Of a DNA stretch of 64,000 nucleotides, positions 37,005 to 48,899 are shown one piece after another. The stretch's first letter is position 1, and each line of letters opens with the position of its first letter. The translations under genes and the position numbers were made by a program. The notes beneath the pieces were generated by a model. That model ran no database searches and was not told the origin of the DNA. It was given only the letters and a program-made list of their open reading frames with translations. The stretch is from Hydractinia symbiolongicarpus (Eukaryota > Cnidaria > Hydrozoa > Anthoathecata > Hydractiniidae), in assembly GCF_029227915.1 (NCBI RefSeq), contig NC_079876.1, positions 16,866,001 to 16,930,000 on the forward strand. The letters are read 5' to 3'.

Positions 37005-37300
37005 TTCAATGCCCAGCGTGTCAAGTTAGTAGAGTCATCAGCAATAAGAGTCCAGGAGATTGAAATTATGACAGCAGCGATTGAAATACAAAAATGTAAA
37101 GTAAATAAAAACAAAGACAACAATAAGTAAAATCTATATAACTTAAAGAATGGACTTATATATATTCAAGTTGATGTAAGAAAACTCAAAACGGAGTTAG
37201 GAACATTCACAATGATTATGAAAGATTGAAAGACGGAATGGGAACAGTAAAGTCCTTTGTTGTCATCGTATCGTTCAAAAACTTGTCATTTAAACACTAT
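37005..37300 (+). other. intron 1 with possible decayed coiled-coil exons
   Basis: After an acceptor-like ATGCCCAG the sequence can be read as ESSAIRVQEIEIMTAAIEIQ before stops, and TTCAAGTTGATG, AACTCAAAACGGAGTTAGGA and similar bits further on are coil-like. These could be dead exons of the same gene. The model skips them because the flanking exons join in frame without them. Confidence 0.25.
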
Positions 37301-37356
37301 TGACTTAGAAAAAAATTACGGTTCTATTCTAATTTATATTTTAATCCTTATTTTAG

Positions 37357-37634
37357 TTATATGCTACTAAAAAATTTTCAAGGAGATTTTGTAATAAAAT
37401 TTGATGATGACTGCTTCAACTGGTCTGCACAAAGTATACAAACTATTATTACTAAAAATTTTACAAGACAATCAAAAGAACTTAATTTCGGCGACGATTA
37501 TTTTGTAGAAGAAAAAGAAGGAAAACTATTACTGCTTATTTACAATCACAAATCTATCAATGCTGAATCTATCAATGGGTTATCCATTACGTTAGTTGAC
37601 AGTGAAAGTAAAACTCATTTGATTTCAATTGAAG
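37357..37634 (+). CDS. exon 2: small unrecognised module
   Basis: Acceptor TTATTTTAG, donor GAAG|GTGAGT. It joins exon 1 at a split Ser codon (AG|T) and exon 3 at a split Asp codon (G|AT). It encodes residues 550-643, a compact mixed alpha/beta-looking stretch with FVIKFDDDCFNWSAQSIQTI, then FGDDYFVEEKEGKLLLLIY, then LSITLVDSE. I recognise no family. Its place between rod and ATPase suggests a small globular domain or linker. Confidence 0.8.
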
Positions 37635-38103
37635 GTGAGTAAATTTAGATGATGTATTCTATCCAGAAAAAGTTCAAGGCGCTATTTTTCTTCGAAAAAA
37701 TAAATAAGGAGTTGGAACAATGAAAATAAAAATAGAACACAAAAAATACATTACTAACTAATGTGGATGTGCACCAGGGCAGAGTAAAACAAGTTTGGAA
37801 AGCTATATTTACAAGCAAATGTAAGGGTTTATTTAAAATATTATTCGAACCATGAAAAACATTGTCAAGATTTTGTTAGAATAGCAATCATTTCAACGAT
37901 GCAAGCCACTTACCTCGACAAAAGTTTTACTTTGGCTATGCGAACGCAAAAATATATAAAAATTATTGCAAAGATTCTTAAAAAATAACGTTTTGTAATC
38001 TACACCAAAACTTTGACGTCTCTAGCGCGTTGTTTTGTACATTACTTTGGATTAAAATTGGTTGTGTAGAAATGTTGCAAAGTAAAATAATTTTTTTAAT
38101 TAG

Positions 38104-40678
38104 ATATTGCACTGGTCCGAGCACATATGTGTACAACCAGCTATTTTGATGTTAGAACCCACAACAGTGGAAGAATATCTGAACAGATAAAATGCATTGT
38201 AGGAGCAGAAAGAGAAGAAACAAAAATTGAATTTATATGTGGTGGTAGCCTGCAAACAATGGAACCTAAGGAGTACGAAGCATTTGAAAGAGATTACATC
38301 CAGCGTTATTTCACCGTCAATGGTAAATGCATGGAAGAACCACTACAAATTCCACCCCCAATGCCAAAAGTCACACATTCATTATTCGCACAAAAGATAA
38401 AGGATGTTATAATCGAATTACAACATCGTTTGTTTACAATATTTACTCATTATAACACGAAGGAACATATTCGATTTCTAAAACTGGATAAAGAATTTTC
38501 TTTGAGTTTGGAAAGCACAATTACTGATAACAAAAGAATTCTACTTGTGTTGCCAAATTATATCGTCAACATTAGATACACAGAAACAACCGACGCAGTA
38601 AGAATACAAGATGAAGTCAAAGCGGGCGAAGAAGACTTGAAGGAGCTATCTATCATCACTAAAAAATATCTTAAAAAAGGTCACCTGACAATGGTTAATG
38701 TTGTAGCTGCACCACATTTCGAAGATATCGAAAATATCCACCTTTGTGTAGACTGCAACTTACTCTCCAAAAAAACTTTGGCTGAGGATAGAAATATAAT
38801 GAAGTTCTTTTTAAATATTTTGCAAAGCTCACAAGTACAAAATAATGTTAAGGATAACAAGGAACGGTATATCAACATAGTTGGTAAAGTCATATGTTTT
38901 ATGGCTACTAGAAAAGCACTCTATTCTGTTCCTTCACTCAGTAAAAACGTCCACGAACAAATAAGCTCGTTAATACTTTCTCCACAGCAACTCCGTCATT
39001 TATACAACAACACTTTAAAAAAAATTATAATCGGTCCTCTAGGTAGTGGTAAGACAGTGCTAGCTTTAGCACATTTGGAAATAGCTTACGAGCGCTCTGA
39101 GAATAGATCGATCATATACTATGTTATTTGGGACGGCAACACATTGCTGAAACGGGATATTGTCAATCATACTAAAAGGTTTAATTACAAAGCCGCTGTC
39201 GAAGTTGTTGTAAAGGATAATGTCGAGTTAGCTAAGGATTTGAAAATGAATGAAGTGCCAACACCATACCAGCTATTAGAGTCATTGGTTAAGAAACATG
39301 TTGACCAAAACCTGCATCTGATAATTGATGAATTAAATGGAGAGTTATTTAACAAGGAAGAATCATCTTTGCTCAAACACTATCTGGAGACTGAAGACAA
39401 ATTAAATAAATCCTTCATCATTTTTTTCCCACAATCCATTGAGAAACATAGAACATTAATTTCACACCAAAGAGTCACAATACATGACAAGTACAAGTAT
39501 GAAGAAACAGGAATGGAAGTATTAAAACTTACCAGAGCAATGAGAACAACCCGGATAATCTTTCAGTTTTTAAAGGCTTTTGAAAATGAAGTAGAACAAG
39601 ACAAGGTAACAATGAAGCTTTTCGATCAGGAATCAAAAGATGGAATGTCCACCAAAACAAATATCGAAAAAATACTGAATTTCCTTTCCAAAATTTGGAA
39701 AAAACAACCACAACAGCGGCAAGAGCCACAACGGCGACAACAACAGCAGCAGCAGCAGCAACCACCACCACCACCACCACCACCACCACCACCACCAGAA
39801 CAACAACAACAAGGAAAAACTACCAGTAGCAATGCCACGCCGATAATAAAAGGAGAAGAAGAAGTATTTGAAACACCAGTTGATATTGATGTCGTTGCAG
39901 CTTCCATGCAAGATGGGGATCTGTCGGGTAATGTTAGAATTGACACTTCATTAAAATTTAATACAGCGTATTCAATCGGTCATAATATCGAAGGAACAAA
40001 ACCGTTATTGATACATCCGGGAAATACTCCAACAACAGACAAGGAGTTTATACCAATGTTAGCACTTGTTTTACAAGATGTATGTTTGCATCGTGCCACT
40101 AAACGTTTGTTCATCTATAACACAATACCTCAAAAAGCTATTTTTCATAGATTACTAAGATTATTAAAGATTGATTTTCTTCACTACGACAAGTACACTG
40201 ACTGGAAAGTTTTAAATTGTGATGATATCATAGTTAAAAATCCCTTGCAGAGGCAAAATTATAACCTGCTCACTACTATTGAGGGAAGTCGTGGAGTTGA
40301 AGCAGCCGAATGCATCTGTATAATTAAAAGCAATGATTGCAAGTTAAAACATTTGACATTAGAAGCAATGTCCAGAGCGACACAAAATCTAGTCCTTGTT
40401 TCAACGTCCAACGTTTACCAATCAGGTACAGTAAAATCATCAACTGGTCATATCATCAGTAAACTGTTAACTGAACATCTGGTTGAATACAATCTAGAAG
40501 TCTCAAACGATGAAGATACGGAAATACCGTTCACAAAGTCTATGAAAAGTAACAATCAAATAGTTTTTAACATTAAACCACAATATTGGAAATTCAAAGA
40601 AATGATAAAAGATTTGGAACATGTTGGTTTTCAGGCAACGGATGAACGCCTAAATGCGCATGAGATCGTTATGAAAAA
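38104..40678 (+). CDS. exon 3: superfamily 1 helicase-like P-loop ATPase
   Basis: Residues 643-1501. The N-terminal 300 residues are unrecognised. Then come Walker A GPLGSGKT (953-960, Lys959), a strand IIYYVIWDGNTL, the Walker B-like LHLIIDELNGEL (Asp1051-Glu1052), LTRAMRTTRIIFQFLKAFE as in SF1 motif IV, TTIEGSRGVEAAECICII (motif V-like, about 1367) and LEAMSRATQNLVLVSTS (motif VI-like, about 1395). The order and the E-A/SRA tail are those of UvrD-type SF1 helicases, as in Schlafen C-termini. Motif II reads DELN instead of DExQ. A Gln/Pro low-complexity insert (about 1178-1212) lies between the two RecA-like halves. Introns on both sides join in phase. Unwinding activity is not shown; ATP binding is likely. 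Confidence 0.88.
39709..39812 (+). repeat. coding (CAG/CAA)n-(CCA)n tract: poly-Gln/poly-Pro
   Basis: Triplet repeats encode runs of eight Gln and about twelve Pro followed by more Gln, inside the helicase-like exon and in frame. On the minus strand the same tract reads poly-Val, Gly, Cys and Trp, which are artefacts. Confidence 0.93.
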
Positions 40679-41089
40679 GTAAGTAAAATTTTTAAACAAT
40701 AGAGAACAAATTCTCTTTTGAATAGTTCTTAAAAAAATTTAAATTCAGTGATTCATAATAAAGAATTGGATGGTAAGGGTTGTGTTATATTAAAATAAAA
40801 AACCCCCACAAAATGACTAAAGTGTGATCATTCGCAATCCTCTCTCCTTTCTTTTGTGAAATTTGTTCTAGAGAGGCAAAAAAATCACGACATATGTGTG
40901 AGGGCCTATTCTGTACTTAATAAAAACATTGTAAGAGTTTTCTGATGTTAAAAATGTTAACCTGCTGCTAAGCATGAAAATAAAAAAATTTATTAGACAA
41001 AATTTTGATCATCTTATAATTTATTTTATTAAGTAAAGTCATTAGTTTTGTTAAATAATATGATATAAATGCAATATTAATAATTTTAG

Positions 41090-41356
41090 CCTTTGTCCTC
41101 CTGGAAAAGTGAGCAATATAATTTGCTCATATTTGTCACGTAAATCATGCATATTGAGATGGCAAAAGGACGCTAATAAATACACCGTTAGAAGACAAGA
41201 AAGTAAAAATTCAACCTGGAATAACTTAGCAACTGACATTTCTTGCAATCAATACATCGTTGATGACATGGCAATTGGTGAAACGTGCAAGTTTTGTGTT
41301 GTTGCTAAAAATCATCTTGGTGTATCTGATGACAGCATTGTGTCTTATTGTCACGA
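41090..41356 (+). CDS. exon 4: fibronectin type III-like domain
   Basis: Acceptor TAATTTTAG, donor CACGA|GTAAGA, 267 nt, symmetric phase 2-2. Residues 1501-1590 start NLCPPGKVSNIICSYLSRKS and show the FN3 pattern: Pro-rich start, CILRWQKDANKYTVRRQES (core Trp, Tyr strand), then YIVDDMAIGETCKFCVVAKN and the HLGVSDDS end. An exon encoding one FN3 domain with matching intron phases is typical of shuffled modules. In a cytosolic-looking protein it probably mediates protein contacts. The join to exons 3 and 5 keeps the frame. Confidence 0.8.
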
Positions 41357-41454
41357 GTAAGATTATATTCAAGTCCTATTAAAAACATTTTGTAGCCATG
41401 TGTTGAGAAGTATGTCATTCTTGAGGAATATTAAAATATGTTTAATTTTTTTAG

Positions 41455-41486
41455 ACTTCCAAACGTTAAGGGTGTCCAATTTGAAG
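41455..41486 (+). CDS. exon 5: 32-nt linker microexon
   Basis: Acceptor TTTTTTTAG, donor GAAG|GTAAGA. It encodes LPNVKGVQFE with split codons at both ends (GA|A before, G|AT after), matching the phases of the FN3 exon and the ankyrin exon. It is short, but both splice sites are good and the phase fit makes it plausible. Skipping it would break the frame to the ankyrin exon. Confidence 0.65.
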
Positions 41487-44400
41487 GTAAGAGAAATAGT
41501 TATCGTTATCAGCATATCTTAGACAAGAAAATCACCACGAGACTCTTTTTCAAAATTAAAAGACATATAAAAAACATTAGTGTGAAAAAATAGGCAGAAA
41601 TAATTTCAGGAGTGTTGACTAATTGTGTGGTTTGGAGAAAGCAACATTTATTTTAAAATTTCGTTAAAAGTAGATGTTCAAAATCATGAAAATTTATAAT
41701 TGTTGGTTATTTAATGTCGCTACCCATATTACAAGAATAAAATGATTCTGATTATTTGTTAAACATTTAATTTGTTTCAAAGTTATATTTACTGTACTTA
41801 TACCATGGGAAACGCAAAGTCAACTTAATGACACTATTTTCTGAAACGAGTTTAGTCCTAGAACCTTTTAAGAAAAAATTTTTCGCTACTTTTTTTCATC
41901 TAGTGTTGCTTTTAAAACAGACCTTTACCAAAAACGTAAGAGGTTATTAGACGTTATTGACTTTTTTACAAAATTTTAACAACGTTTTGCTTCTTGGTCA
42001 TATGACATTAATTAAGAAAAACTGAGTGTTATCAAGTTGAAATAAAGCTACTTTGCATATTGGTAATATATTTTTTAAAAGTGGGTTTCGCAGTACCAAA
42101 ACACCAGAGCCGTTAAAATGTGGCGCGCTGCTGTTGCTGTTGTGTCATAGACCAAACTAAACTCGCTTAGTTTCTGTCATGATATTATTTATATTATTTT
42201 ATGACAATGACTAAACAAATAATTGATAATAATAGGTATAAAATATTTTGAGAATGGAAAGTAACTCTGATCGACCACTTAAACTTGACATTTTCCTAAA
42301 ATCTCTTATAAATTGCTGACATTTCGTATATATGAAGTCTATTTTTTCGATGAAGAAAATTATTAGTTTCAAGTTTTCCCAATTTCCTCATCAGGGAATG
42401 GGAACTTGTAAAATATATAAAAATGAGATACGATAATGTAAGTTATCGATTACATCATTGGAACGCTCCGATAAAAGTAGATAAATCTTTGTTAATAGCC
42501 CAATTTGGGTGCAAAAATGATACAAATGGGCTGCAATTTTCCTAATAACCCTAGTTTCCTAAAAACTCAAGTCTATTTTTTTATCTTTACTGAAGTAAAT
42601 TCTATTTAATTTTTAACAGCTATCAGATCGCAGTAAACACTTTTTTATTTTTCAATATTTTTATGTCTAATACACAGCTTAAACAACACAAAGCAATAAA
42701 ATTTTGTTTCGTACGAAAAAATGCATACCGTATTTCCCGCATATAACCCTCATTTCATATAAGCCGCAGCTATTCAAGATAACAGATAACCCAACAACAT
42801 TAGATAACGCATCCCTTCGTGTAAACCATATTTTGCGATAAGAAAAAATCAATCGGTGTGTTTTTCTTTGTTATACAAGAATACATGACAAGAAAATATA
42901 AAACTTATCCCACATAATAATTTCGTACGAATTTCGTAAAAATCGATAATTCAACTTGGCCTGTTACAGAAGGGTGTCAATAAAAGTGATACGAAACCTC
43001 ACTTGGTATTAATAAAGTATATTTTCCATATTTTCCATATTAACCCATACTTTTCATCATTGTCGATAGAAGAAATTTTGTTCAAATATTGCCATTAATT
43101 TTATTATCTTATGGTTGCTCGATTTATTCAAATCATATATTTAGCACAAATTATTAATAATTTAAAAGTAAATAAGAGCAATTCCCTAAAATTCAATTCC
43201 CCCTCACAGCAAACTCGTCCTTACAATCAAGCCATGAGCACAAAGCTGGCGTGGTTAACATCCTAAATATTACAAAAATTAATTATATTTGTTCGTGTGA
43301 GTGAGGTCATTTGCGCCTAAAACAAAAGATTTCCCTATATTGATCACGTGAGCGAAGAACAATAGAATTACCCAATCAAAGAGCGCAGTCAGTATTATGA
43401 TGCCAGAAAAATCGTGTGAGACCCAGCGTAATTTAGGGTGAAACACCTTAAGTAAAATTAAATAAAAGTCTCCTGGCTGAGTGTAGTTTATATTTTTCGT
43501 AAATTTCAAAGATACGGTATGTGGTGTGAAATTCTTTAATTAAACCTGTTTATAATTTTTTATCTAACGTAATGGCACACAAATTTGGAACAAGGGATTT
43601 CTATAGATATCCAAGATAAAATTTTATTTTTAAACTCAGATGCAAACTTCGCAAAAGAAGATTGTACTTTGCGTGTCAGTACCGGACAACTCAACACGTG
43701 TATGCAAAGGGAGAACGTCCTTTTGAGACCTACCTTGACCGACAAACCGAATTGGGCGGCAAATTAGCAGCGAAATATTTTTTTGATTTTAACGGGAAAC
43801 AAAAAACGTTTGGCGAATTTAAGATGCTGTATTTAAGCGGTCTTGTGGGTATTAAAAACAAGACAATTATTTTGAATTCTTGAAAGTAATGTGTTTTTTT
43901 TAAGAATAAACACTGAATATTGCAGTCTGATTAGTTAAAAGTTTACATCAAAATATTTCGCCGCTAAATAGTAAGAACTGTTTCTACTTTACACCGAAGC
44001 GAATTTTTCCAAGCACAATCAAAACAAACAAGAAACCGCGGTCGGTTTAAAATCATACTTATCGAAAAGACATTTCATTGTAAACGTTCCGACCAAGAAT
44101 AGAAGAATTATCGCTAGTATACCAATCTGGACATTAGTGGAGAAAATAATTAGCTACTGTATCCAGTTGCATCGGTTGCATGTGCATGTAAATTTTGCAT
44201 TAGAAGGTGAATAATTTAACTCACATCAAATTGTTCATAAAAATAATTAAGTTAGGTTTTAAGTTAGTTACAATATAGTAATGAACAACTTCTTTTTTAA
44301 GTTGCTCATAATTGAAAATTCTTCCTAATAGAAATCATGAGAAAAAACACAATTACAAGCAAATCAACAAGTCATTTCATGGTAATATTTAAGTCGGTTA

Positions 44401-45820
44401 GTTTTGTTTTACCAATATCCTGAAGCTGTTCTCATTTTATTTTCAATTTTTGCAATACCTAAGTCTCATGTTCTTTAAAAATTGTGCTTATAAAAACCCG
44501 CGCAGTTTTAACCCATCGCGTGTCAGAGAAACATCTTTGAAATATTCGTGCAGACGAAATCGAATATATTGAGTACAGTCGTTCTATTTTTATCACTATA
44601 TCATACTCAACCAAAACGAATATGTTTCATTCAGCAAATAATGTTGATAGAAACTGGTCGTGTGAGGTGAGAGAAATTTTAATTTTGATAAAAGCAGCAA
44701 CTAGTTTTTATTATACATTATTTTTATTCATGAGAAATCTGTTCACAATTAACGGAGTATTTACTAAGAGCTGTGTAATTTTAATTTATTTTTACAATTT
44801 TTACTGAAAAAACTAAGAAACTCTTTTTGCGTGCTTGAGATTATTTTCTACCTTTATCCTGCACTTTTCTCCATACAATCTGAAGAAAGCGTTATTTGTT
44901 CATTTGTTAGGTAAGCACAAGGAGTGCAAAATAAAAAGTAGAAGTTCAGTATTAATATTTAGTGAAGTTTTTTCTTTGTTCGTAAGAAACAAAATAAAGT
45001 CATGAAATAAACATACTAGCCAGCCTCGGTTTTAGGGATTTATCGCCGTCTTCCCACATGCCATATAGATAAAAAATCCCTGGAATCGAGAGTGCTAGAC
45101 TAGGCAATATTGATATTTGGTAAAGTTTCTCTTTTGTTCTTAAGAAGCCAAATAGAGTCGTGGAATAAGCATACTAGCCACCCTCGTTATCAGAGATTTT
45201 TGCCTTTTCGCTATAAAACATCCCTGGGGACGAGAGTGCTACACTAGGCAATATTAATATTTGGTACATTTTTCCCCTTGTTTTGAAAAAGGCTAAATAA
45301 GTCATGAAATAAACAGCTAGCCATCCTATTCTCCAGGGATCTTTACCTTTCCGTTCTTTTCCCGCATAAGAAATAGATAAAAAAAATCCCCGGGGACGAA
45401 AGTGCTAGACTAGGTTGGTTTATAAAAACGCATTACCTATATAGAAAATATAGAATACCTATATTTACCTCCGAGATTTTTATGAAAAATGTCATGTGAA
45501 ATTATTTTAACAGGCGAAAAATTTTAGGGTCTCGACTTTAACTGAAACATTTCCGTGGTTCATACAAGTAAAACAATTTCCTCCTGATGCAAATTATCCT
45601 ATACATGATGACGTCAACATATTAATATTAACTTGAATAAAAATAAATTATTACTATACTTTTTGTTTCTGTGTTTTCACAATTACTTTTTTTATGTTTA
45701 ATACATTATAAAATGTTTTACAATAAAAAAAAGTATTTAATGATGTCATAAGTTTTTCGTTATCATGTTTCATTAATTTATAAATTTATAATTTTTATTC
45801 ATTTATTATTTTATTTTTAG
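41487..45820 (+). other. intron 5 (4.3 kb), repeats and a possible dead exon
   Basis: It contains the start of segment B (from about 44262), the ~150-bp minisatellite, and at 43608-43770 a short open frame that also starts ATATCC after TATAG, in the same phase as the real domain exons. That frame ends in a stop and shows no known motif. Confidence 0.5.
44958..45414 (+). repeat. ~150-bp tandem repeat, three diverged units
   Basis: Units at about 44958, 45120 and 45264. Each runs from a T-rich block through ACTAGCCA or GCTAGCCA to a terminal GACGAGAGTGCTACACTAGG or a variant. The same units occur in copy A. Confidence 0.75.
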
Positions 45821-46311
45821 ATATCGAGAAAATTATTGACACTAACGATATCAAGAAATTGAAAAAATTACTATCCATTCATCCAAACATCGTTCACATG
45901 AGAGGTGAATATGAACAAACACCATTGTTGTGGACAGTATGGAAGACCAATACATCAATGGTGGAAATACTCATCTCATATGGGAGTGATGTTTGGGCGG
46001 AAAATAGATTGAAACGAAACAGTTATCATTTGGCTGCAACGAGTGGTCGTCACACAATATTAGATATGTTATGTCGACATGATGTAACAAACATCAACCG
46101 TGGAAATGTTGTCAACCGCACACCATTACATGAAGCTGCAATTAATGGTAACATCTCATGTGTTGATGTTTTGTTACGTTATGAAAATATTGATGTGACG
46201 ATCGAAGATTATCTTGGAGAAACAGCTTATGATGTTGCTGGAGCATGGAAGAATGAACAAAACCGGGAAATAATAAGACGAAAAATAAAAGAATACGAAG
46301 TAAGTTATTAA
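45821..46311 (+). CDS. exon 6: ankyrin repeats and C-terminus
   Basis: Acceptor TTATTTTTAG. It begins AT-ATC and completes an Asp codon with the final G of exon 5. Residues 1601-1763 contain about four ankyrin repeats: KLLSIHPNIVHMRGEYEQTP, MVEILISYGSDVWAENRL, DVTNINRGNVVNRTPLHEAA and CVDVLLRYENIDVTIED. The stop is at 46309-46311, with AATAAA signals soon after (46331 onward). A GAA|GTAAGT just before the stop could act as a donor to more exons, but none was recognised. The exon lies in duplicated segment B; its paralogue in segment A is broken. Linkage to exon 5 crosses a 4.3-kb intron and rests on phase match, so it is likely but not proven. Confidence 0.75.
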
Positions 46312-48418
46312 GTTGATTTAATAAATTAGAAAGAAGAATAAATTTGTATTTTATTTTAATTTGAAAATAATAAGGATTAAATAAATGTTTAAATAAATAT
46401 TTAGGTATGGAATGTTTTTATTTTTTTAAATTTTGGTGCGAAGAAATTAAAAGTTAATAAATTAGAAAGAATAATGAATTTTTATTTCTTTTAATTTGAT
46501 AATAATGAGGATAAATGAAAGTTAAAAAACGAATGTAATGATTTGCAATAATAAAAGAATGGATGATTTTTATTTGAGTGAAGTAAACTATTTAAAAAAT
46601 TTGTTAATACAAATTGAAGGATATAATGAATCCAAATTTAAGAAACTTAAGAATAAAATGTTGAATGTCAAAAATATTTTTGTATAACAAATTGGATAAA
46701 ATGAATAAAATACTTAAGAATAAAATGTTAAGGTTGTCAAGTAGATTATTGTGACAGTCCAAAGTAGGAAGTATTTTTAATAAAAAATAGTGAATAATTA
46801 TAGCTGTTAATAATTCTGATAGCATTAATTTTTATGTATGTAAAAATAATGAGAGGAGATACTGTAATAAAGAAAAGATAAGTATATATTATAACGAAAT
46901 TAAAAATAATAAATTTTATAAGAGAAAAAGAAGAAGTAAAAATACAATTTCGAACCCAGACTGTTTTTTATTTTACATCTTCTGAAATTGATTGTTATTA
47001 TTGTTAGCATGAATTAAACATTATAGATGTGAAAATATTTAAAATAAAAGATATTTAAAACATTTAAAATAAGAATGACACGATGTTAAACTTTTTTTTC
47101 GTAATCCGAAATTATTTTATTTTTTGCATAGCGATTGTACAAATTTCGCGTTATAAAAGGATTTTATGAACAAATTGACAGATTGTCTCTCATTTAGAAG
47201 ACATGGCCATGACGATGGCTGTTCTAATACTTAGGTAGCTATACTTTGAAATAACAAATCTTTTTATCTTTCAGGACATGACGAAGTGAATATTTCAAAT
47301 GATTTTGTTTTGAAAAACAACAATCAGTTTGTGAGGTGAGACGGTACTTTATACAATTGGATATATTTCTCTTTTGTTATTTCTATTTTTAACTTTCTCT
47401 CATGAAATTTATTTATTTTTTAGATGAGGAACGAGTTATTTTTTATTTTATATTGTAATAAATTTATTTGTAGTAAAACGTACTGAAAATTTTTCTGTTC
47501 GATTTTTATCAAGCCTGGTTTCGTTTATATTTCATTCAGGAAGCGACACATGTCAAAGGTCACGTGTTTTTTTAACTGTCTGAAACTTGCCGCATGGTGC
47601 AATGTAGAGTAAATCTTATTACAAACATCAACTGATATACTTTCTCAACCTCGTCCCCAAGTCTTGTTAGGCCTTTTATTTTTGAAGGCCTGAACAAGGC
47701 CCTGGCCCTGGCTGGTCACGTGACGACAGAATACCCACGTATAGTGGGTATTTTGAAAATAATTATTTGTCTCGCTCTTCCAAAATATACACAAGCAGTC
47801 AAGAAAAAAATAAAAGAACTGACAGAATTATTTAGAATGGTTAAAATAATATTAATAAGAAAAAAATATATATATATTTTAATATAAATATTTTTATCTA
47901 AATATTTTTATATAAATATTTTTTACATTGTAAAAACTATTTTTATATACTTATAATAATATTATTTAATGTATAAAACTGTTAATAAATATTGTATAAT
48001 ATATTAAACATTCACACTTGCTTACCTGTTTTTAATTTCAAGTACTTCTCCCCCTTTTTTATAAACTTCCTCCCATTTTAAAAAAGTTCATCTTATCCTG
48101 ATTATACTGAAGAATAGCAATTTAACATTTATTAAGTAAAATTCGAAATAATAAAGCAAATATAAAGACACATTTTCTTGTGTTTACATGATACTCGTCA
48201 AAAGCTGCCATTATATGGTATTTTTTTTTGTGGGATGAAATCCAGATTGACGTCATCTCCTAGATGGTAAAAGAAACCCCATGAACATGTTGCCACAAAA
48301 CTCATAAAACATTTTTGTGAATAATTATAAAATTAATGTCTAAGACAAATAGAAGTAGTGCCAAAAAGCATTCTTTCTTTTCAGCCTCCCAACAGGTAAG
48401 AATCAACGAGTTGCGTGA
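46312..48418. other. downstream part of segment B, no gene
   Basis: AT-rich 3' flank of the ankyrin exon with an AACCTCGTCCCCA motif at about 47648 and TCACGTGACGACA near 47717. No coding region is supported. Confidence 0.5.
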
Positions 48419-48516
48419 ACCATCCTCGTCCCCAGGATTTGTTGCCTGATAAGTCAAATCCGCTAGCGCTCGGGCTACATCTCAATAAGGCAAGAACCCC
48501 TGGGGACGTGGTTGTG
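48419..48516. mobile_element. foldback MITE of the CAACCTCG family
   Basis: The left arm TCCTCGTCCCCAGGATTTG and the right arm, read in reverse as CAACCACGTCCCCAGGGGTT, pair imperfectly and continue into GTTGCCT/AAGGCAAG. A degraded copy sits at the paralogous place in segment A (19840-19938). Confidence 0.6.
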
Positions 48517-48899
48517 CGTGGAGCCATTAACAGGGTAGATACTTTTTCAAAACGAGTATAATATAAGATGAACACTTCACCGGATGTTTTGATCAACGCT
48601 TTTAAAAAGCCTGTGGTAAATTTTAATCATAGTAAATACAGTCCTGCGCAAATTTCAGCATAGATCTTGCGCCAGTTTCAATATGCACTCGTCTTTTACG
48701 TTGCACCTAGGGCTTCCCTTATTATAATACAGGAATTTACGGACTTCTATTTTGATCTGCGCGTTATTTTTGCTTGCCGGAACCTTTGCCCGTTTGCGTG
48801 AGTTCCATCCTCGATCACAGGACATGTGATGATCAACGCTATCTGAATCAAAAACGTTTGCTGAGTTAAACTGTGTAAACAACAAAAACTCTGTCCATG

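Larger units (their letters stand above)
44262..48585 (+). repeat. segmental duplication, copy B
   Basis: Colinear with 13270-19995 but without the MITE and the LINE. It holds the intact ankyrin exon, the empty TTAA at 45254-45257 and the empty LINE site near 46836-46850. It ends near AAAACGAGTATAATATAAGA. Confidence 0.85.

Noticed and set aside
39529-39946. Minus-strand poly-Val, poly-Gly/Cys and poly-Trp frames
   Set aside because: Shadows of the CAG/CCA tract in the helicase-like exon.
42720-42800. Possible DNA-element end (CCGTATTTCCCGCATATAA)
   Set aside because: It looks like a transposon terminus, but no matching inverted end or duplication was found nearby.
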